Source: Faecalibacterium sp.
Lineage (GTDB): Bacteria; Bacillota; Clostridia; Oscillospirales; Ruminococcaceae
Assembly (NCBI GenBank): GCA_022652735.1
Contig: JALCRP010000018.1
Span: 1-40,710, forward strand
Direction: 5' to 3'
DNA: 40,710 nt
Shown: positions 1 through 8,848 of the stretch, one piece after another
Position numbering within the stretch: position 1 is the first letter of the stretch
How the letters are laid out: each line of letters begins with the position of its first letter
Notes under the pieces: generated by a model
The model's input: the letters and a program-made list of their open reading frames with translations, nothing else
What the model was told of the DNA's origin: nothing
The model's database searches: none
Program-made: the position numbers and the translations under genes

Positions 1-47
1 TTCTTGCGGAAACTGTATTCAATGTCTGTAAATGTTTCCTGTTTCAT
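1..47 (-). CDS. IS5-family transposase, N-terminal start only (cut by window edge)
   Basis: An ATG at 45-47 on the minus strand opens a frame that stays open to base 1. The protein starts MKQETFTDIEYSFRKK. From memory this resembles the N-terminus of IS5-family DDE transposases common in Clostridia and Bacteroidetes, whose next residues are usually rich in K/R and lead to an EIIPW motif. A canonical AGGAGG lies eight bases upstream of the start. A TATAAT box is found at 77-82. Only about 16 codons are visible, so the family call rests on a short match and the intactness of the element cannot be judged. Confidence 0.6.
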   Translation of the reverse strand, partial: MKQETFTDIEYSFRK

Positions 48-76
48 GCACCGCGCCTCCTGCTTTTGCTGGTTCT

Positions 77-85
77 ATTATACCA
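77..85 (-). promoter_or_regulatory. Extended -10 promoter of the transposase
   Basis: On the minus strand the sequence reads TGGTATAAT, a consensus -10 with a TG one base upstream. It lies about 30 bases before the transposase ATG at 47. No convincing -35 was found, as expected for extended -10 promoters. Confidence 0.55.
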
Positions 86-384
86 TTTTTAAGCTGTGAG
101 GGCATGAATTAAATCAGAGGTTCCCTATGCTTTGCTCGCCAAGGAAGAAGTTTATCAAATAAAGGGTGAATCCCATCCTTTTGCGGCATCCTCGCCGGAT
201 GCTAGAGAACTTGCCTCTGAATAGGAAACATGTTGCCTATCCAAATACAGCGCACTGATTTGACCAAAATTCTAAAAATGCGCGAAATAATTCGGCATAT
301 TTATGGCTTGGCCCTTTTGGAAAATGCAACAGTCTTATGGATAAATGATACAGAATTGTGGAAGGCAACGTTCGAGGAAAAGGC
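86..384. other. Intergenic stretch, no supported gene
   Basis: This AT-richer stretch lies between the transposase promoter and the tRNA-Pro region. A short plus-strand open frame (230-460, 76 codons) has no recognisable motif, no ribosome site and runs through a hairpin, so it is not called. The segment AATCAGAGGTTCCCT at 112-126 could be the terminal inverted repeat of the insertion sequence, because it lies just outside the transposase promoter. The matching left end is outside the window, so this is only a guess. Confidence 0.4.
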
Positions 385-406
385 TGATTCAACACTGATT
401 CAACAC
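385..406. repeat. Tandem 11-bp duplication
   Basis: TGATTCAACAC occurs twice in perfect head-to-tail tandem at 385-395 and 396-406. It lies in non-coding sequence beside the tRNA and probably reflects a small slippage or footprint event. Confidence 0.7.
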
Positions 407-415
407 CGCGAAACA

Positions 416-452
416 AAAGCCAGCGGGGAAGCATCGCTTCTCTGCCGGCTTT
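416..452. terminator. Long hairpin, possible bidirectional terminator
   Basis: AAAGCC (416-421) pairs with GGCTTT (447-452), and inside it GAAGC (428-432) pairs with GCTTC (436-440) around a three-base loop. On the minus strand it is followed by a short T-rich tail (TTTTGTTT), so it may back up the tRNA terminator. It has internal mismatches, and the T-tract is weak on the plus strand. Confidence 0.45.
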
Positions 453-487
453 ATCTGTAAAATAGCCAAAAATTCATCATAGATACG

Positions 488-516
488 AAAAAGAGCCAGA
501 CCTTACGATCTAGCTC
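488..516 (-). terminator. Rho-independent terminator of tRNA-Pro
   Basis: On the minus strand an eight-base-pair stem (493-500 with 509-516, one G-T pair) with an eight-base loop is followed immediately by five T. It begins four bases after the encoded CCA of the tRNA. Confidence 0.85.
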
Positions 517-519
517 TCT

Positions 520-597
520 TGGTCCGAGTGGCGAGAATCGAACTCACGGCCTCTTGAACCCCATTCAAGCGCGCTACCAAAACTGCGCTACACCCGG
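520..597 (-). tRNA. tRNA-Pro (anticodon GGG)
   Basis: The 78-base minus-strand sequence folds into a complete cloverleaf. The acceptor stem is CCGGGTG/CACTCGG with one G-T pair. The D stem is GCGC/GCGC. The anticodon stem is CTTGA/TCAAG with loop ATGGGGT, giving anticodon GGG. The T stem is GTGAG/CTCGC around TTCGATT. The discriminator is A, and CCA is encoded at 520-522. A promoter (635-663) and a terminator (488-516) make it a self-contained transcription unit. Confidence 0.95.
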
Positions 598-634
598 AAA
601 TCTGTCACACTCGGCAATGCCGGCGACATCAGTT

Positions 635-663
635 AGTATACTCATTTTCTCGTCGCCTGTCAA
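635..663 (-). promoter_or_regulatory. Sigma-70 promoter of tRNA-Pro
   Basis: Minus strand TTGACA (658-663), a 17-base spacer and TATACT (635-640) lie about 37 bases upstream of the mature tRNA. This is close to perfect consensus, as expected for a stable-RNA gene. Confidence 0.9.
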
Positions 664-908
664 CCCGAACAGGAAAACTTTTTGCCGTGCCTTTTGCCTC
701 CGCGGCATGTCCAAAGAGTGACTTTCCGTATGCGTTCTGTGTTCCCTGCTTTGTTGGCGACCGTGGCATACCCGCGCCGTCAAAATCGTATTTCTTGAAG
801 GTTTCCACGGCCTTTTGCTGCATTACGGCAAAGAAATCCGCTGTCGCCGTGAAAATCGTCTGATTGCAAACGCTGGTTTCGTCTGACGCATACAGCAAAT
901 ATATTCTC
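664..908. other. Unassigned sequence between hydrolase and tRNA promoter
   Basis: No gene is called. A minus-strand frame is open from within the hydrolase 3' end through 629, and its segment after the hydrolase stop has protein-like composition (for example AVETFKKYDFDGAGM). It has no start or ribosome site of its own and it ends by running through the tRNA promoter. It could be a gene remnant or a tRNA-flanking repeat, or simply chance. Confidence 0.35.
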
Positions 909-1895
909 TCAGCCAAACTGCCGGGAAAGGAACGTGGTCGTCTCTGCGGCCATCTTATCGGCATCGGCCCAATGAAGATAGTGATGCCCATTGAGTGCCT
1001 CGACCTGTTGGCAGGATTCATTGGAAATGTACGTTTCAAAAAAGCTCACACTGGTTTTTCCGTCTGCGCGCGGGCTCTGTGTGCTTCCGTCACGTGTAAA
1101 AAACAGCAACGGCATATCGGGTGAAAAGGCCATTCCCTGTGTTGTATCTATGTTTTGCGCGATATGGTTCATTTGGTCGATCACATTGCAGTTGTCTGCC
1201 GTCCACCCTGCAATCCGTCGCTGCATCGCCATGTTTTCATCCGAATAGTAGCCGGCGCTGTTTTCCGAAATGAAATTATCCGGCGACAAAAGCGTGATCC
1301 AGCGCATAGCCCCCATCGGGCAGAGCAGCCCCGCAGCGCCGGGAATATGCTCCGGCAATGTCTCGCCAAAATAGGCGTCCATCTTAGGCAGGGTGCAATC
1401 GATGCCCACAACGGCAGCCACTTCGTCAGGGTAGGTATTGGCGTAATAAATGGCATCCAACCCGGAAATAGAATGCGGCATAAGGACATAAGGTCCCTCG
1501 ATATGATCTGCCTGCAGTGCGGCGCGAAGTTCACTTACTATGTTTTCCACAGTACGTGCCTTTGCCGTAGTATCGCTCCAGCCATAGCCGAACGGTTCAA
1601 CGATCACCACACGGTTATTTTTAGCAAGTCGCTCGGCCAGCGGCATAAAATCGCAAATTGGTGAAGCAGTGCCAAGGCCGGGCATCAGCACAATCGTATG
1701 TGCGCCGCTGCCTGTAACATACAGGCTCATGCGCTGGCCGTCTACCGATACCATATCCCCAAGAGGAGAAAAGCGCTGCTTTTCCGCTGCGGTCAAAACC
1801 TGATGAATCGCCGTGGAAAGCAGTAGTACCACCGCTAACGCCAAAAAGACAAATTTTGTTACGCGAGCCATGCCTCGCAGTACTTTTTTACACAA
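909..1895 (-). CDS. Membrane-anchored alpha/beta hydrolase
   Basis: The product is a serine hydrolase of the alpha/beta-hydrolase fold with an N-terminal hydrophobic segment (VFLALAVVLLLSTAI) that should act as a signal anchor or uncleaved signal peptide, placing the enzyme outside the membrane. Motifs in order are the oxyanion-hole strand LMPGLG, the nucleophile elbow MPHSISG (an atypical form of GHSxGG), a late acidic residue in FFTRDGS, and a C-terminal histidine in GHHYLHW. This completes a Ser-Asp-His triad. Substrate is unknown. The start is uncertain: a TTG at 1895 has GAGGG seven bases upstream, while an ATG at 1871 has a poorly spaced site. The frame is open back to 1970. It stands alone, with uvrA upstream on the same strand. 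Confidence 0.8.
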   Translation of the reverse strand: MCKKVLRGMARVTKFVFLALAVVLLLSTAIHQVLTAAEKQRFSPLGDMVSVDGQRMSLYVTGSGAHTIVLMPGLGTASPICDFMPLAERLAKNNRVVIVEPFGYGWSDTTAKARTVENIVSELRAALQADHIEGPYVLMPHSISGLDAIYYANTYPDEVAAVVGIDCTLPKMDAYFGETLPEHIPGAAGLLCPMGAMRWITLLSPDNFISENSAGYYSDENMAMQRRIAGWTADNCNVIDQMNHIAQNIDTTQGMAFSPDMPLLFFTRDGSTQSPRADGKTSVSFFETYISNESCQQVEALNGHHYLHWADADKMAAETTTFLSRQFG

Positions 1896-2075
1896 TACAA
1901 TTCCCTCGTTTTCCTCGTTAACATAGAATCTTCTGCTGATAAAACGACTTAGCGAAGGGAAATACTGCAAATTTGCAAAAAGCTTTGTTGCGGAAATTGC
2001 CGCTGATGGCTAAAATAAATCGGCTCCGGCAAGCCGTTTTCGGTTTACCGAAGCCGTTTTCTCTTTTTCGCCCGT

Positions 2076-2095
2076 GGGAGCCTGTACCGGCTCCC
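2076..2095 (-). terminator. Hairpin downstream of uvrA
   Basis: GGGAGCC and GGCTCCC form a perfect seven-base-pair stem with a six-base loop, beginning about 23 bases after the uvrA stop. On the minus strand it is not followed by a T-run, so it may be an mRNA-end hairpin rather than an efficient intrinsic terminator. A second GC-rich hairpin followed by ATTTATTTT lies at 2021-2036. Confidence 0.4.
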
Positions 2096-2118
2096 CTATT
2101 TTCAAGCAGCTGCCGGAA

Positions 2119-4965
2119 TCATTCTGCCTGCGCCGCGCGCGCCAGCATCGGCTTCAAATAGTGGCCCGTGAAACTTGCCGGGTTTTCCGCTACCTGCTCG
2201 GGTGTGCCCAGCGCCACGATTTGGCCGCCCGCGCCGCCGCCCTCCGGGCCGAGGTCGATCAAATAATCAGCACACTTGATGAGATCGAGGTTATGCTCAA
2301 TCACGATCACCGTATTGCCGGCATCCACCAGCGTTTGCAGCACCTCGATCAGTTTGTGCACATCCGCGATGTGCAGGCCGGTCGTCGGCTCGTCAAGAAT
2401 ATACACTGTCTGGCCCGTGCCGCGGCGCGCCAGCTCGTTTGCGAGCTTCACGCGCTGTGCCTCGCCGCCGGAAAGTGTGGTTGCGCTTTGGCCCAGCGTT
2501 ACATACCCAAGCCCTACATCCAGCAGCGTTTGCAGCTTGCGCGCAATCTTCGGCTGATTGGCGAAAAAGGAACATGCCTCCTCCACCGTCATGTTCAGCA
2601 CATCGGCGATCGTCTTTTCTTTATAGCGCACTTCCAGCGTTTCGCGGTTGTAGCGCGCGCCCTTGCACACCTCGCACGGCACGTATACATCCGGTAAAAA
2701 GTGCATCTCGATCTGGATGATGCCATTGCCCTCGCAGGCTTCGCACCGGCCGCCTTTGACGTTAAAGCTGAAGCGATTCGCGGCGAAGCCGCGCAGCTTG
2801 GCATCCTGCGTCTGCGCAAACACGTTGCGAATATCCGTAAACACACCCGTATACGTGGCCGGGTTTGAGCGCGGGGTGCGCCCGATCGGCTGCTGGTCGA
2901 TGCCGATCACCTTATCAACCCATTCCAGCCCTTCCACCGCCTTGCATTTGCCCGGGCGGCACTTTGCACCGTTTAGCTGGCTGGCAAGTGTCTTGTACAA
3001 AATCTCGTTCACAAGGCTGGATTTGCCGCTGCCGGAAATGCCCGTCACGCAGACGAACGCCCCCAGCGGAAAATCCACCGTAAGGTTTTGCAGATTGTTT
3101 TCCTTTGCGCCGACGACGCGGATACAATGGCCGTTGCCCGGGCGCCGCGCCGCGGGCACCTCGATGCGCTTGCGGCCCGAAAGATACGCGCCCGTGATAC
3201 TGCGCTTTACCTTGCAGATGTCCTTTACCGTGCCGGCTGCGACGATCTCGCCGCCATGCACCCCTGCGCCGGGGCCAACATCCACAATATAATCCGCGGC
3301 GCGCATCGTATCCTCGTCGTGCTCGACGACAATCACGGTATTGCCGAGATCGCGCAGATTTTTCAGCGTGGCAATCAGCTTGTCGTTATCGCGCTGATGC
3401 AGGCCGATGCTCGGCTCGTCGAGCACATACAAAACGCCCGTCAGCGCGCTGCCGATCTGCGTGGCAAGGCGGATACGCTGGCTTTCGCCGCCGGAAAGCG
3501 TACTCGCCGCGCGCGAAAGCGTGAGATATTCGAGGCCGACGCTTTGTAAAAAGCCCAGCCGCGCCTTGATCTCTTTGAAAATCTGATCGCCGATCTGATG
3601 CTCTTTTTCGGTTAGGTGCGGCTCGTTTTTCTCGATAAAATCCAGTTCCTCGCGGATGGACATATCGCAGAATTCCATAATGTTGATGCCGCCGAACGTC
3701 ACAGCCAGCACAATGGGTTTCAGGCGATGTCCGTGGCAATCCGGGCAGGGTACGCCGTTCATCACGCCGGCAATTTCCTCTTTCATCCACTCGCTGTTCG
3801 TCTCGCGGAAACGCCGTTCAAGGTTCGGGATGATGCCCTCAAAAGTATTGCGGTAGGTGCCGCTGCCGAATTCGTTCGTGCGCTTCATCTCAATGCGCTC
3901 GTCGCCGGTGCCGTACAGAATGGCGTTGCGCGCTTCCTCGCTCATCTGTTCGATGGGCGTATCGAGCGTAAAGCCAAAGCGTTTGCCCAGCGAAGTATAC
4001 GCCATCTCACTGATGGAGCCTTCGGCGTAATACCAGCCGCTGGCTTTGATTGCGCCCTCCCGGATGCTCTTTTCGCGGTCAGGGATGACAAGCTCGGGGT
4101 CAACTTTCATAAAGGTGCCGAGGCCGGTACACTTTTCGCAGGCGCCAAAGGGATTGTTGAACGAGAACATGCGCGGCGAAAGCTCGTCGATGGAAACGCC
4201 ATGCTCGGGGCAGGCGAAGTTCTGGCTGAAGGTCATCAGTTCGCCGCCGATCACATCGACCTCGGCCAAGCCATTTGCCAAATTCAGCGCCGTCTCCAAG
4301 CTGTCCGCAAGGCGGCCGCGCAGGCCGTCCTTCATCACAAGGCGGTCGATCACGACCTCAACGGTGTGCTTGATATTTTTTTCAAGGGAGATTTCCTCGT
4401 CCAGTTCATACAAATTGCCGTCGACACGCACCCGCGTAAAGCCGGCGCGGCGCGCCGCGTCCAGCTCTTTTGCCTGTGTGCCTTTGCGCGCGCGGACAAC
4501 CGGCGCGAGGATTTGGAACTTCGTGCCTTCGGGCAGCTTTTGGATGGCATCCACCATCTCGTCCACGGTTTGCTGGCTGATAATACGCCCGCAAACCGGG
4601 CAGTGCGGCACACCGAGGTTTGCGTACAAAAGGCGCAGATAATCGTAAATTTCTGTCACAGTGCCCACCGTCGAACGCGGGTTATGGCTGGTGGTTTTCT
4701 GGTCGATGGAGATGGCCGGCGAAAGGCCCGTAATCTCATCGACATCGGGCTTGTCCATCTGGCCCAAAAACATACGCGCATAGCTCGAAAGGCTTTCGAC
4801 ATAGCGGCGCTGGCCGTCGGCATAGATGGTATCGAACGCGAGGCTCGATTTGCCGCTGCCGGATAAGCCCGTCATCACAATGAGCTTGTTGCGCGGCAGC
4901 GTCAAATTCACATTTTTCAGGTTGTGCTCGCGGGCGCCGTGGATGATGATTTTATCGTTTGCCAA
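2119..4965 (-). CDS. uvrA: UvrA, excinuclease ABC subunit A
   Basis: UvrA is the DNA-damage sensor ATPase of nucleotide excision repair; a UvrA dimer loads UvrB at lesions in the cytoplasm. The 948-residue length is normal. The first ABC module has Walker [10 protein letters not shown] (33-41), signature LSGGE (from 490) and Walker B LDEP (525-528). The second has GISGSGKSS (642-650), LSGGE (831-835) and LDEP (857-860). The C-terminal zinc module shows CEAC at 751-754 and CEVC at 774-777. Further Cys pairs at 132-135 (CPVC), 276-279 (CEKC) and 417-420 (CPDC) fit the insertion and zinc regions. The start is a TTG at 4965 preceded by AAGGGG at seven bases. It overlaps the end of uvrB by 14 bases, so translation is probably coupled. 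Confidence 0.97.
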   Translation of the reverse strand: MANDKIIIHGAREHNLKNVNLTLPRNKLIVMTGLSGSGKSSLAFDTIYADGQRRYVESLSSYARMFLGQMDKPDVDEITGLSPAISIDQKTTSHNPRSTVGTVTEIYDYLRLLYANLGVPHCPVCGRIISQQTVDEMVDAIQKLPEGTKFQILAPVVRARKGTQAKELDAARRAGFTRVRVDGNLYELDEEISLEKNIKHTVEVVIDRLVMKDGLRGRLADSLETALNLANGLAEVDVIGGELMTFSQNFACPEHGVSIDELSPRMFSFNNPFGACEKCTGLGTFMKVDPELVIPDREKSIREGAIKASGWYYAEGSISEMAYTSLGKRFGFTLDTPIEQMSEEARNAILYGTGDERIEMKRTNEFGSGTYRNTFEGIIPNLERRFRETNSEWMKEEIAGVMNGVPCPDCHGHRLKPIVLAVTFGGINIMEFCDMSIREELDFIEKNEPHLTEKEHQIGDQIFKEIKARLGFLQSVGLEYLTLSRAASTLSGGESQRIRLATQIGSALTGVLYVLDEPSIGLHQRDNDKLIATLKNLRDLGNTVIVVEHDEDTMRAADYIVDVGPGAGVHGGEIVAAGTVKDICKVKRSITGAYLSGRKRIEVPAARRPGNGHCIRVVGAKENNLQNLTVDFPLGAFVCVTGISGSGKSSLVNEILYKTLASQLNGAKCRPGKCKAVEGLEWVDKVIGIDQQPIGRTPRSNPATYTGVFTDIRNVFAQTQDAKLRGFAANRFSFNVKGGRCEACEGNGIIQIEMHFLPDVYVPCEVCKGARYNRETLEVRYKEKTIADVLNMTVEEACSFFANQPKIARKLQTLLDVGLGYVTLGQSATTLSGGEAQRVKLANELARRGTGQTVYILDEPTTGLHIADVHKLIEVLQTLVDAGNTVIVIEHNLDLIKCADYLIDLGPEGGGAGGQIVALGTPEQVAENPASFTGHYLKPMLARAAQAE

Positions 4966-7006
4966 AATACTTCCCCTTTTTCCTTCTCGGCTGTGTTTTA
5001 CGCTCCTGCTCGGCCTGCGAATCGGCCGTCGGGTTTTCGCCCTTGCGCAGGCGGTCGATCTGATCGCGCAGGAAAGCCGCCTGCTCGAAATCCAAAATCT
5101 TTGCCGCCTGCTTCATCTCCCGCGTCAGGCGGTCGATGGCCGCCTCGCGCTCGAGCTTGCCCATGCGGCGCGTGTTCAGCTTGGCGTTTTCGGTTTTATC
5201 GCTGATTTCCAGCGCATTCTCCTGCACGGCCTTAAGGATCGTGGTCGGCGTGATGCCGTGTGCCTCGTTATAGGCCTGCTGAATGCCGCGGCGGCGCTCG
5301 GTTTCTGTGATGGCGCGCTCCATGCTGGGTGTCACCTCATCCGCGTACATGATAACCTGCCCCTCCGCATTGCGGGCGGCGCGGCCGATTGTCTGGACAA
5401 GGCTGGTTTCGCTGCGCAAAAAGCCCTCTTTGTCGGCGTCCAAGATCGCCACAAGGCTCACTTCCGGCAGGTCGAGGCCCTCGCGCAGAAGGTTGATGCC
5501 CACGATCACATCGATTGTACCGAGGCGCAGATCTTTAATGATCTCAATGCGCTCAAAGGTATCCACCTCATGGTGCATATACTTTACCTTGACATCCCGG
5601 CTTTCGAGATAATCCGTCAAATCCTCGGCCATCGCCTTGGTCAGCGTCGTCACCAGCACACGCTGATGCTTTTCGACGCGCGCATGGATTTCGCCCAGCA
5701 GATCTTCGATCTGGCCCTCGACGGGCTTGACAACGATCTTCGGATCGAGCAGGCCCGTCGGGCGAATTACCTGCTCGGCCATACGGGTGCTGTGCTGGTG
5801 CTCGTAAGGGCCGGGCGTAGCGGATACATACACCACTTGATTCAGTTTGCCCTCAATTTCTTCAAATTTCAGCGGGCGGTTATCAAATGCGCTGGGCAGG
5901 CGGAAGCCATAATCCACAAGCGTTTTTTTGCGGGCGAAATCGCCGCCGAACATGCCGCGCATCTGCGGCACCGTCACATGGCTTTCGTCGATAAACATGA
6001 GAAAATCTTTGGGGAAATAATCCAACAGCGTCGTCGGCATCGTGCCGGGCGCGCGCCCGGAAAGCACAGCCGAGTAGTTCTCGATGCCCTTACAGATGCC
6101 CACTTCCTGCAGCATCTCAATATCGTAGTTTGTGCGCTGCGCGATGCGCTGCGCCTCGATCAGCTTGCCTTCGGCCGTAAACTGCTTTACCTGCGCGTCA
6201 CATTCGGTGCGGATGCGCTCGATGCCGGCGGCCTTTTTTTCGGCGCTGACGATATAGTGGCTTGCCGGAAAGATTGCCACATGCTTAATGACGTTCTGGC
6301 GGGTGCCCGTCACAGGGTTAAACTCGGAGATGCGCTCGATCTCGTCGCCGAAATACTCGACGCGGATGGCAAGCTCCGACATATAAGCGAGATAAATGTC
6401 CACCACATCGCCGTGTACGCGGAACTTGTTGCGGACAAAGTTCATATCATTGCGCTCGTACTGCAGCGAGACAAGTTTTTTGCACAATTCTTCGCGCGGC
6501 AGCTCCATGCCGGGGCGCAGGCTGATGACCATGCTGCGGTAATCAATCGGGTCGCCGAGAGAATAGATGCACGAAACCGACGCGACGATGATGACATCCC
6601 GCCGCTCGGAAAGGGCCGCTGTGGCCGAGTGGCGCAGGCGGTCGATCTCATCGTTGATGGCGCTATCCTTTTCGATATAGGTATCCGTGCTGGGGATGTA
6701 GGCTTCCGGCTGGTAATAATCGTAATAGGAAACGAAATACTCTACCGCCGATTCCGGGAAGAAGGCGCGCATCTCCGTGCAAAGTTGGGCCGCCAGCGTC
6801 TTGTTTGGCTCCAAGATCAGGGTTGGGCGGCCCGTGCGGGCGATGACGTTTGCCATCGTAAAGGTTTTGCCGCTGCCCGTTACGCCCAGCAAAATCTGGC
6901 CGCTTTCGCCGGCCTCTACGCCGGCCGTCAGCTGGTCGATGGCCTGTGGCTGATCGCCTGTGGGCGCAAACGGAGATACCAGCTTAAACTGTGCTTTTTC
7001 TTCCAT
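4952..7006 (-). CDS. uvrB: UvrB, excinuclease ABC subunit B
   Basis: UvrB is the damage-verifying helicase-like subunit that receives DNA from UvrA and recruits UvrC. The protein has 684 residues, close to the usual 660-680. Walker A is GVTGSGKT (41-48). The beta-hairpin region containing [12 protein letters not shown] follows at about residues 90-120. The DEAD-type motif appears as DESH, the helicase C-terminal half contains [12 protein letters not shown], and a C-terminal UVR motif (about residues 625-660) contacts UvrC and UvrA. The ATG at 7006 has AAGGAGG at good spacing; the frame is open further upstream but that part covers the promoter. It is first in a uvrBA operon with a strong promoter at 7056-7084 and a dyad near the transcript start. 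Confidence 0.97.
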   Translation of the reverse strand: MEEKAQFKLVSPFAPTGDQPQAIDQLTAGVEAGESGQILLGVTGSGKTFTMANVIARTGRPTLILEPNKTLAAQLCTEMRAFFPESAVEYFVSYYDYYQPEAYIPSTDTYIEKDSAINDEIDRLRHSATAALSERRDVIIVASVSCIYSLGDPIDYRSMVISLRPGMELPREELCKKLVSLQYERNDMNFVRNKFRVHGDVVDIYLAYMSELAIRVEYFGDEIERISEFNPVTGTRQNVIKHVAIFPASHYIVSAEKKAAGIERIRTECDAQVKQFTAEGKLIEAQRIAQRTNYDIEMLQEVGICKGIENYSAVLSGRAPGTMPTTLLDYFPKDFLMFIDESHVTVPQMRGMFGGDFARKKTLVDYGFRLPSAFDNRPLKFEEIEGKLNQVVYVSATPGPYEHQHSTRMAEQVIRPTGLLDPKIVVKPVEGQIEDLLGEIHARVEKHQRVLVTTLTKAMAEDLTDYLESRDVKVKYMHHEVDTFERIEIIKDLRLGTIDVIVGINLLREGLDLPEVSLVAILDADKEGFLRSETSLVQTIGRAARNAEGQVIMYADEVTPSMERAITETERRRGIQQAYNEAHGITPTTILKAVQENALEISDKTENAKLNTRRMGKLEREAAIDRLTREMKQAAKILDFEQAAFLRDQIDRLRKGENPTADSQAEQERKTQPRRKKGKYFGKR

Positions 7007-7029
7007 GAGGGCCTCCTTCCCGGGTGAAA

Positions 7030-7044
7030 ACAACCTTTCGTTGT
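7030..7044. promoter_or_regulatory. Dyad at the uvrB transcription start (possible operator)
   Basis: ACAAC-N5-GTTGT is a perfect inverted repeat centred at 7037, about 5 to 20 bases after the predicted uvrB start point. It is not the standard Firmicute LexA box (GAAC-N4-GTTC). It could be an operator for a divergent regulator or a small mRNA leader hairpin. Confidence 0.35.
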
Positions 7045-7055
7045 ATATCTTGTAT

Positions 7056-7084
7056 AGTATAGCATTGCACCGCGCGATTTTCAA
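7056..7084 (-). promoter_or_regulatory. Sigma-70 promoter of uvrBA
   Basis: Minus strand TTGAAA (7079-7084), a 17-base spacer ending in TGC, and TATACT (7056-7061). It therefore has both a good -35 and an extended -10. The predicted start lies about 40 bases upstream of the uvrB ATG. Confidence 0.85.
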
Positions 7085-7186
7085 TATGCCGGGCATGACT
7101 TTTTTTGCTGTCTTATGCCTGTATTTTGGGCCGGGCCAAAATGCTCTGCCGGCAAAGAAAGCCAACCAAAATCTTGTGCACAGCAG

Positions 7187-7217
7187 CAAAACAGGCCGGG
7201 CATTTCTGCCCGGCCTG
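7187..7217 (-). terminator. Rho-independent terminator of pncB
   Basis: A perfect eleven-base-pair stem (7192-7202 with 7207-7217) around a four-base loop is followed on the minus strand by TTTTG. It starts five bases after the pncB stop. Confidence 0.9.
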
Positions 7218-7222
7218 CCGGT

Positions 7223-8749
7223 TCAAATCTCGCTGACGACTTTTCCGTGCAGATGCTCGTACATCTCGTGCCGGCAATTTGCCACGGCCATCGTCATATC
7301 TACATAGTGCTTATGCGGGCATTCGGGGCGCAGCTCGCTTTCCCACACCTTATGCTCCAGCTGATCGGCCACATACGCGCGCTTTTCGGCGATCGTGGGC
7401 AGCTCGGCCACCAGCTTGCCGCCGACGAGGTACGGTACAAGCAGGCGCTCGACTTTCAGCGGTGTCAGCGTAATGATACGTTCGGTAGCTTCCGGGTCAA
7501 GGTTCATCACCGTGATAGGCTTGCCCGGCTCGATCACTTCATCCTCCATCGCGATAATATCGGCCTGCCCTTTACCGTCGGCATCAAAAATGCGCCAAGC
7601 CATTTTTTTACCGGGGATGATTGCCTTGGCCGACGTATCCGAGCACTTCATTTTCGGGGTATAGGTACCGTCGGCATTTTTCACGGCCACCAGCTTATAT
7701 ACGCCGCCAAACACCGGGTCAGATGCGGAAGTAATGAGGTTTTCGCCGACGCCGTAGGTATCGATCTTTGCGCCCTCGTATACTTCCATATCGAACATTT
7801 TCTTTTCGTCCAGCCCGTTCGAGGCCACGATCTTGATATAGTTCTTGCCGACGGCATCCAGCGCCTTGCGCAGCTTTTTCGAGCCACGGGCCAAATCGCC
7901 CGAATCAATCCGCGCGCTCTTGACGCGCTTTGCGGGGTCGTTCGGATATTTTTGGATCAGGTAATCATCCAGCTTGATGAGGTTCGGCAGGCCGCTGTCG
8001 AAGATGGAATACGTGTCGAGCAGCAGGCTGACAGAATCCGGGTACGTATCGGCAAACGCCTTGAACGCATCATATTCCGTCGGGAAAAACTCGATAAAGC
8101 TGTGCGCCACAGTGCCAAGCGCTTTCACGTCGGCGCCGTACTGCATCTCGGCCAAGCAGTTTGCCGTGCCGACACAGCCGCCCACGATGGCGGAATACGC
8201 GCCGTCGTTGCCGGCTGATTCGCCCTGCGCACGGCGGGTGCCAAACTCCATAACGCCGCGCCGATGCGGCGTACCGAGGCCCACCACCTTAGTAGCTTTG
8301 GTGGCAATCAGGCTGTGGAAGTTCATGGTTTGCAGCAGGTAGGTTTCGATCAGAATCGCGCCCACCATATCGCATTCGATGCGCACCATCTGCACATTGG
8401 GATAGCATACGGTGCCTTCCGGCAGGGCATACATGTCCCCTTTCCAGCGGTAATCGCGCAGATATTTGCAGAAAGCTTCGCTCATGCCCTTGGTGCGCAG
8501 CCAGCGAATATCGCAATCGTTAAAGTGATAGTTCAGCAAAAAGCGGGCCAGTTTGCGCTGGCCGCAGCTGACAGAATAGCCGCTTCCGCCGGGGTTTTTT
8601 CGAAAGAACATATCGAACACAAGTGTTTTATCCCGGAAGCCGTGCAAAAACAGGCAGTTCGCCATCGTGAACTCGTAAAAATCCGTCACCATCGCGGGGT
8701 TGTCGTAGTCCTCGTCAGGGAGATAAGGTTCCACCTTATAATCCGCCAT
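7223..8749 (-). CDS. pncB: Nicotinate phosphoribosyltransferase
   Basis: This enzyme joins nicotinate and PRPP (with ATP) to give nicotinate mononucleotide in the Preiss-Handler NAD salvage pathway. The protein has 508 residues. N-terminal DFYEFTMA (23-30) is the family hallmark. EFGTRRAQ (168-175) and GTVAHSFIEFF (212-222) follow; His216 is the residue autophosphorylated in characterised homologues. RIDSGDLA later in the chain fits the phosphoribosyl-binding region. The ATG at 8749 has AAGGAG at seven bases. It is monocistronic, with an extended -10 promoter at 8786 and a strong terminator at 7187. Confidence 0.95.
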   Translation of the reverse strand: MADYKVEPYLPDEDYDNPAMVTDFYEFTMANCLFLHGFRDKTLVFDMFFRKNPGGSGYSVSCGQRKLARFLLNYHFNDCDIRWLRTKGMSEAFCKYLRDYRWKGDMYALPEGTVCYPNVQMVRIECDMVGAILIETYLLQTMNFHSLIATKATKVVGLGTPHRRGVMEFGTRRAQGESAGNDGAYSAIVGGCVGTANCLAEMQYGADVKALGTVAHSFIEFFPTEYDAFKAFADTYPDSVSLLLDTYSIFDSGLPNLIKLDDYLIQKYPNDPAKRVKSARIDSGDLARGSKKLRKALDAVGKNYIKIVASNGLDEKKMFDMEVYEGAKIDTYGVGENLITSASDPVFGGVYKLVAVKNADGTYTPKMKCSDTSAKAIIPGKKMAWRIFDADGKGQADIIAMEDEVIEPGKPITVMNLDPEATERIITLTPLKVERLLVPYLVGGKLVAELPTIAEKRAYVADQLEHKVWESELRPECPHKHYVDMTMAVANCRHEMYEHLHGKVVSEI

Positions 8750-8785
8750 CGAAAAGCTCCTTTCGCCTCAAAGCAAGTTGTGTGT

Positions 8786-8794
8786 ATTATAGCA
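8786..8794 (-). promoter_or_regulatory. Extended -10 promoter of pncB
   Basis: Minus strand TGCTATAAT gives a perfect -10 with the TG extension, about 37 bases before the pncB ATG. No clear -35 is present. Confidence 0.75.
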
Positions 8795-8848
8795 CTTTTC
8801 GGGGGCTTTTCCACCTACAAAAGGCAAAAATCGCCCAAAGCGACTGCT

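Noticed and set aside
230-460. 76-codon plus-strand frame near the tRNA
   Set aside because: No ribosome site, no motif, contains the tandem 11-mer and ends inside a hairpin.
629-1039. 136-codon minus-strand frame overlapping the hydrolase end
   Set aside because: Half of it overlaps the hydrolase in another frame and its end covers the consensus tRNA promoter. Noted only as a possible remnant.
4826-7027. 733-codon open frame on the plus strand opposite uvrB
   Set aside because: uvrB and the uvrA start on the minus strand are unmistakable; in GC-rich genes the opposite strand often stays open. It has no ribosome site, promoter or family motif.
7123-7142. Near-palindrome ATTTTGG...CCAAAAT upstream of the uvrB promoter
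   Set aside because: Checked as a terminator or operator; no adjacent T-run and no gene end nearby, so not called.
7115-8218. 367-codon open frame on the plus strand opposite pncB
   Set aside because: pncB is complete with family motifs on the other strand, and the frame begins inside the pncB terminator region.
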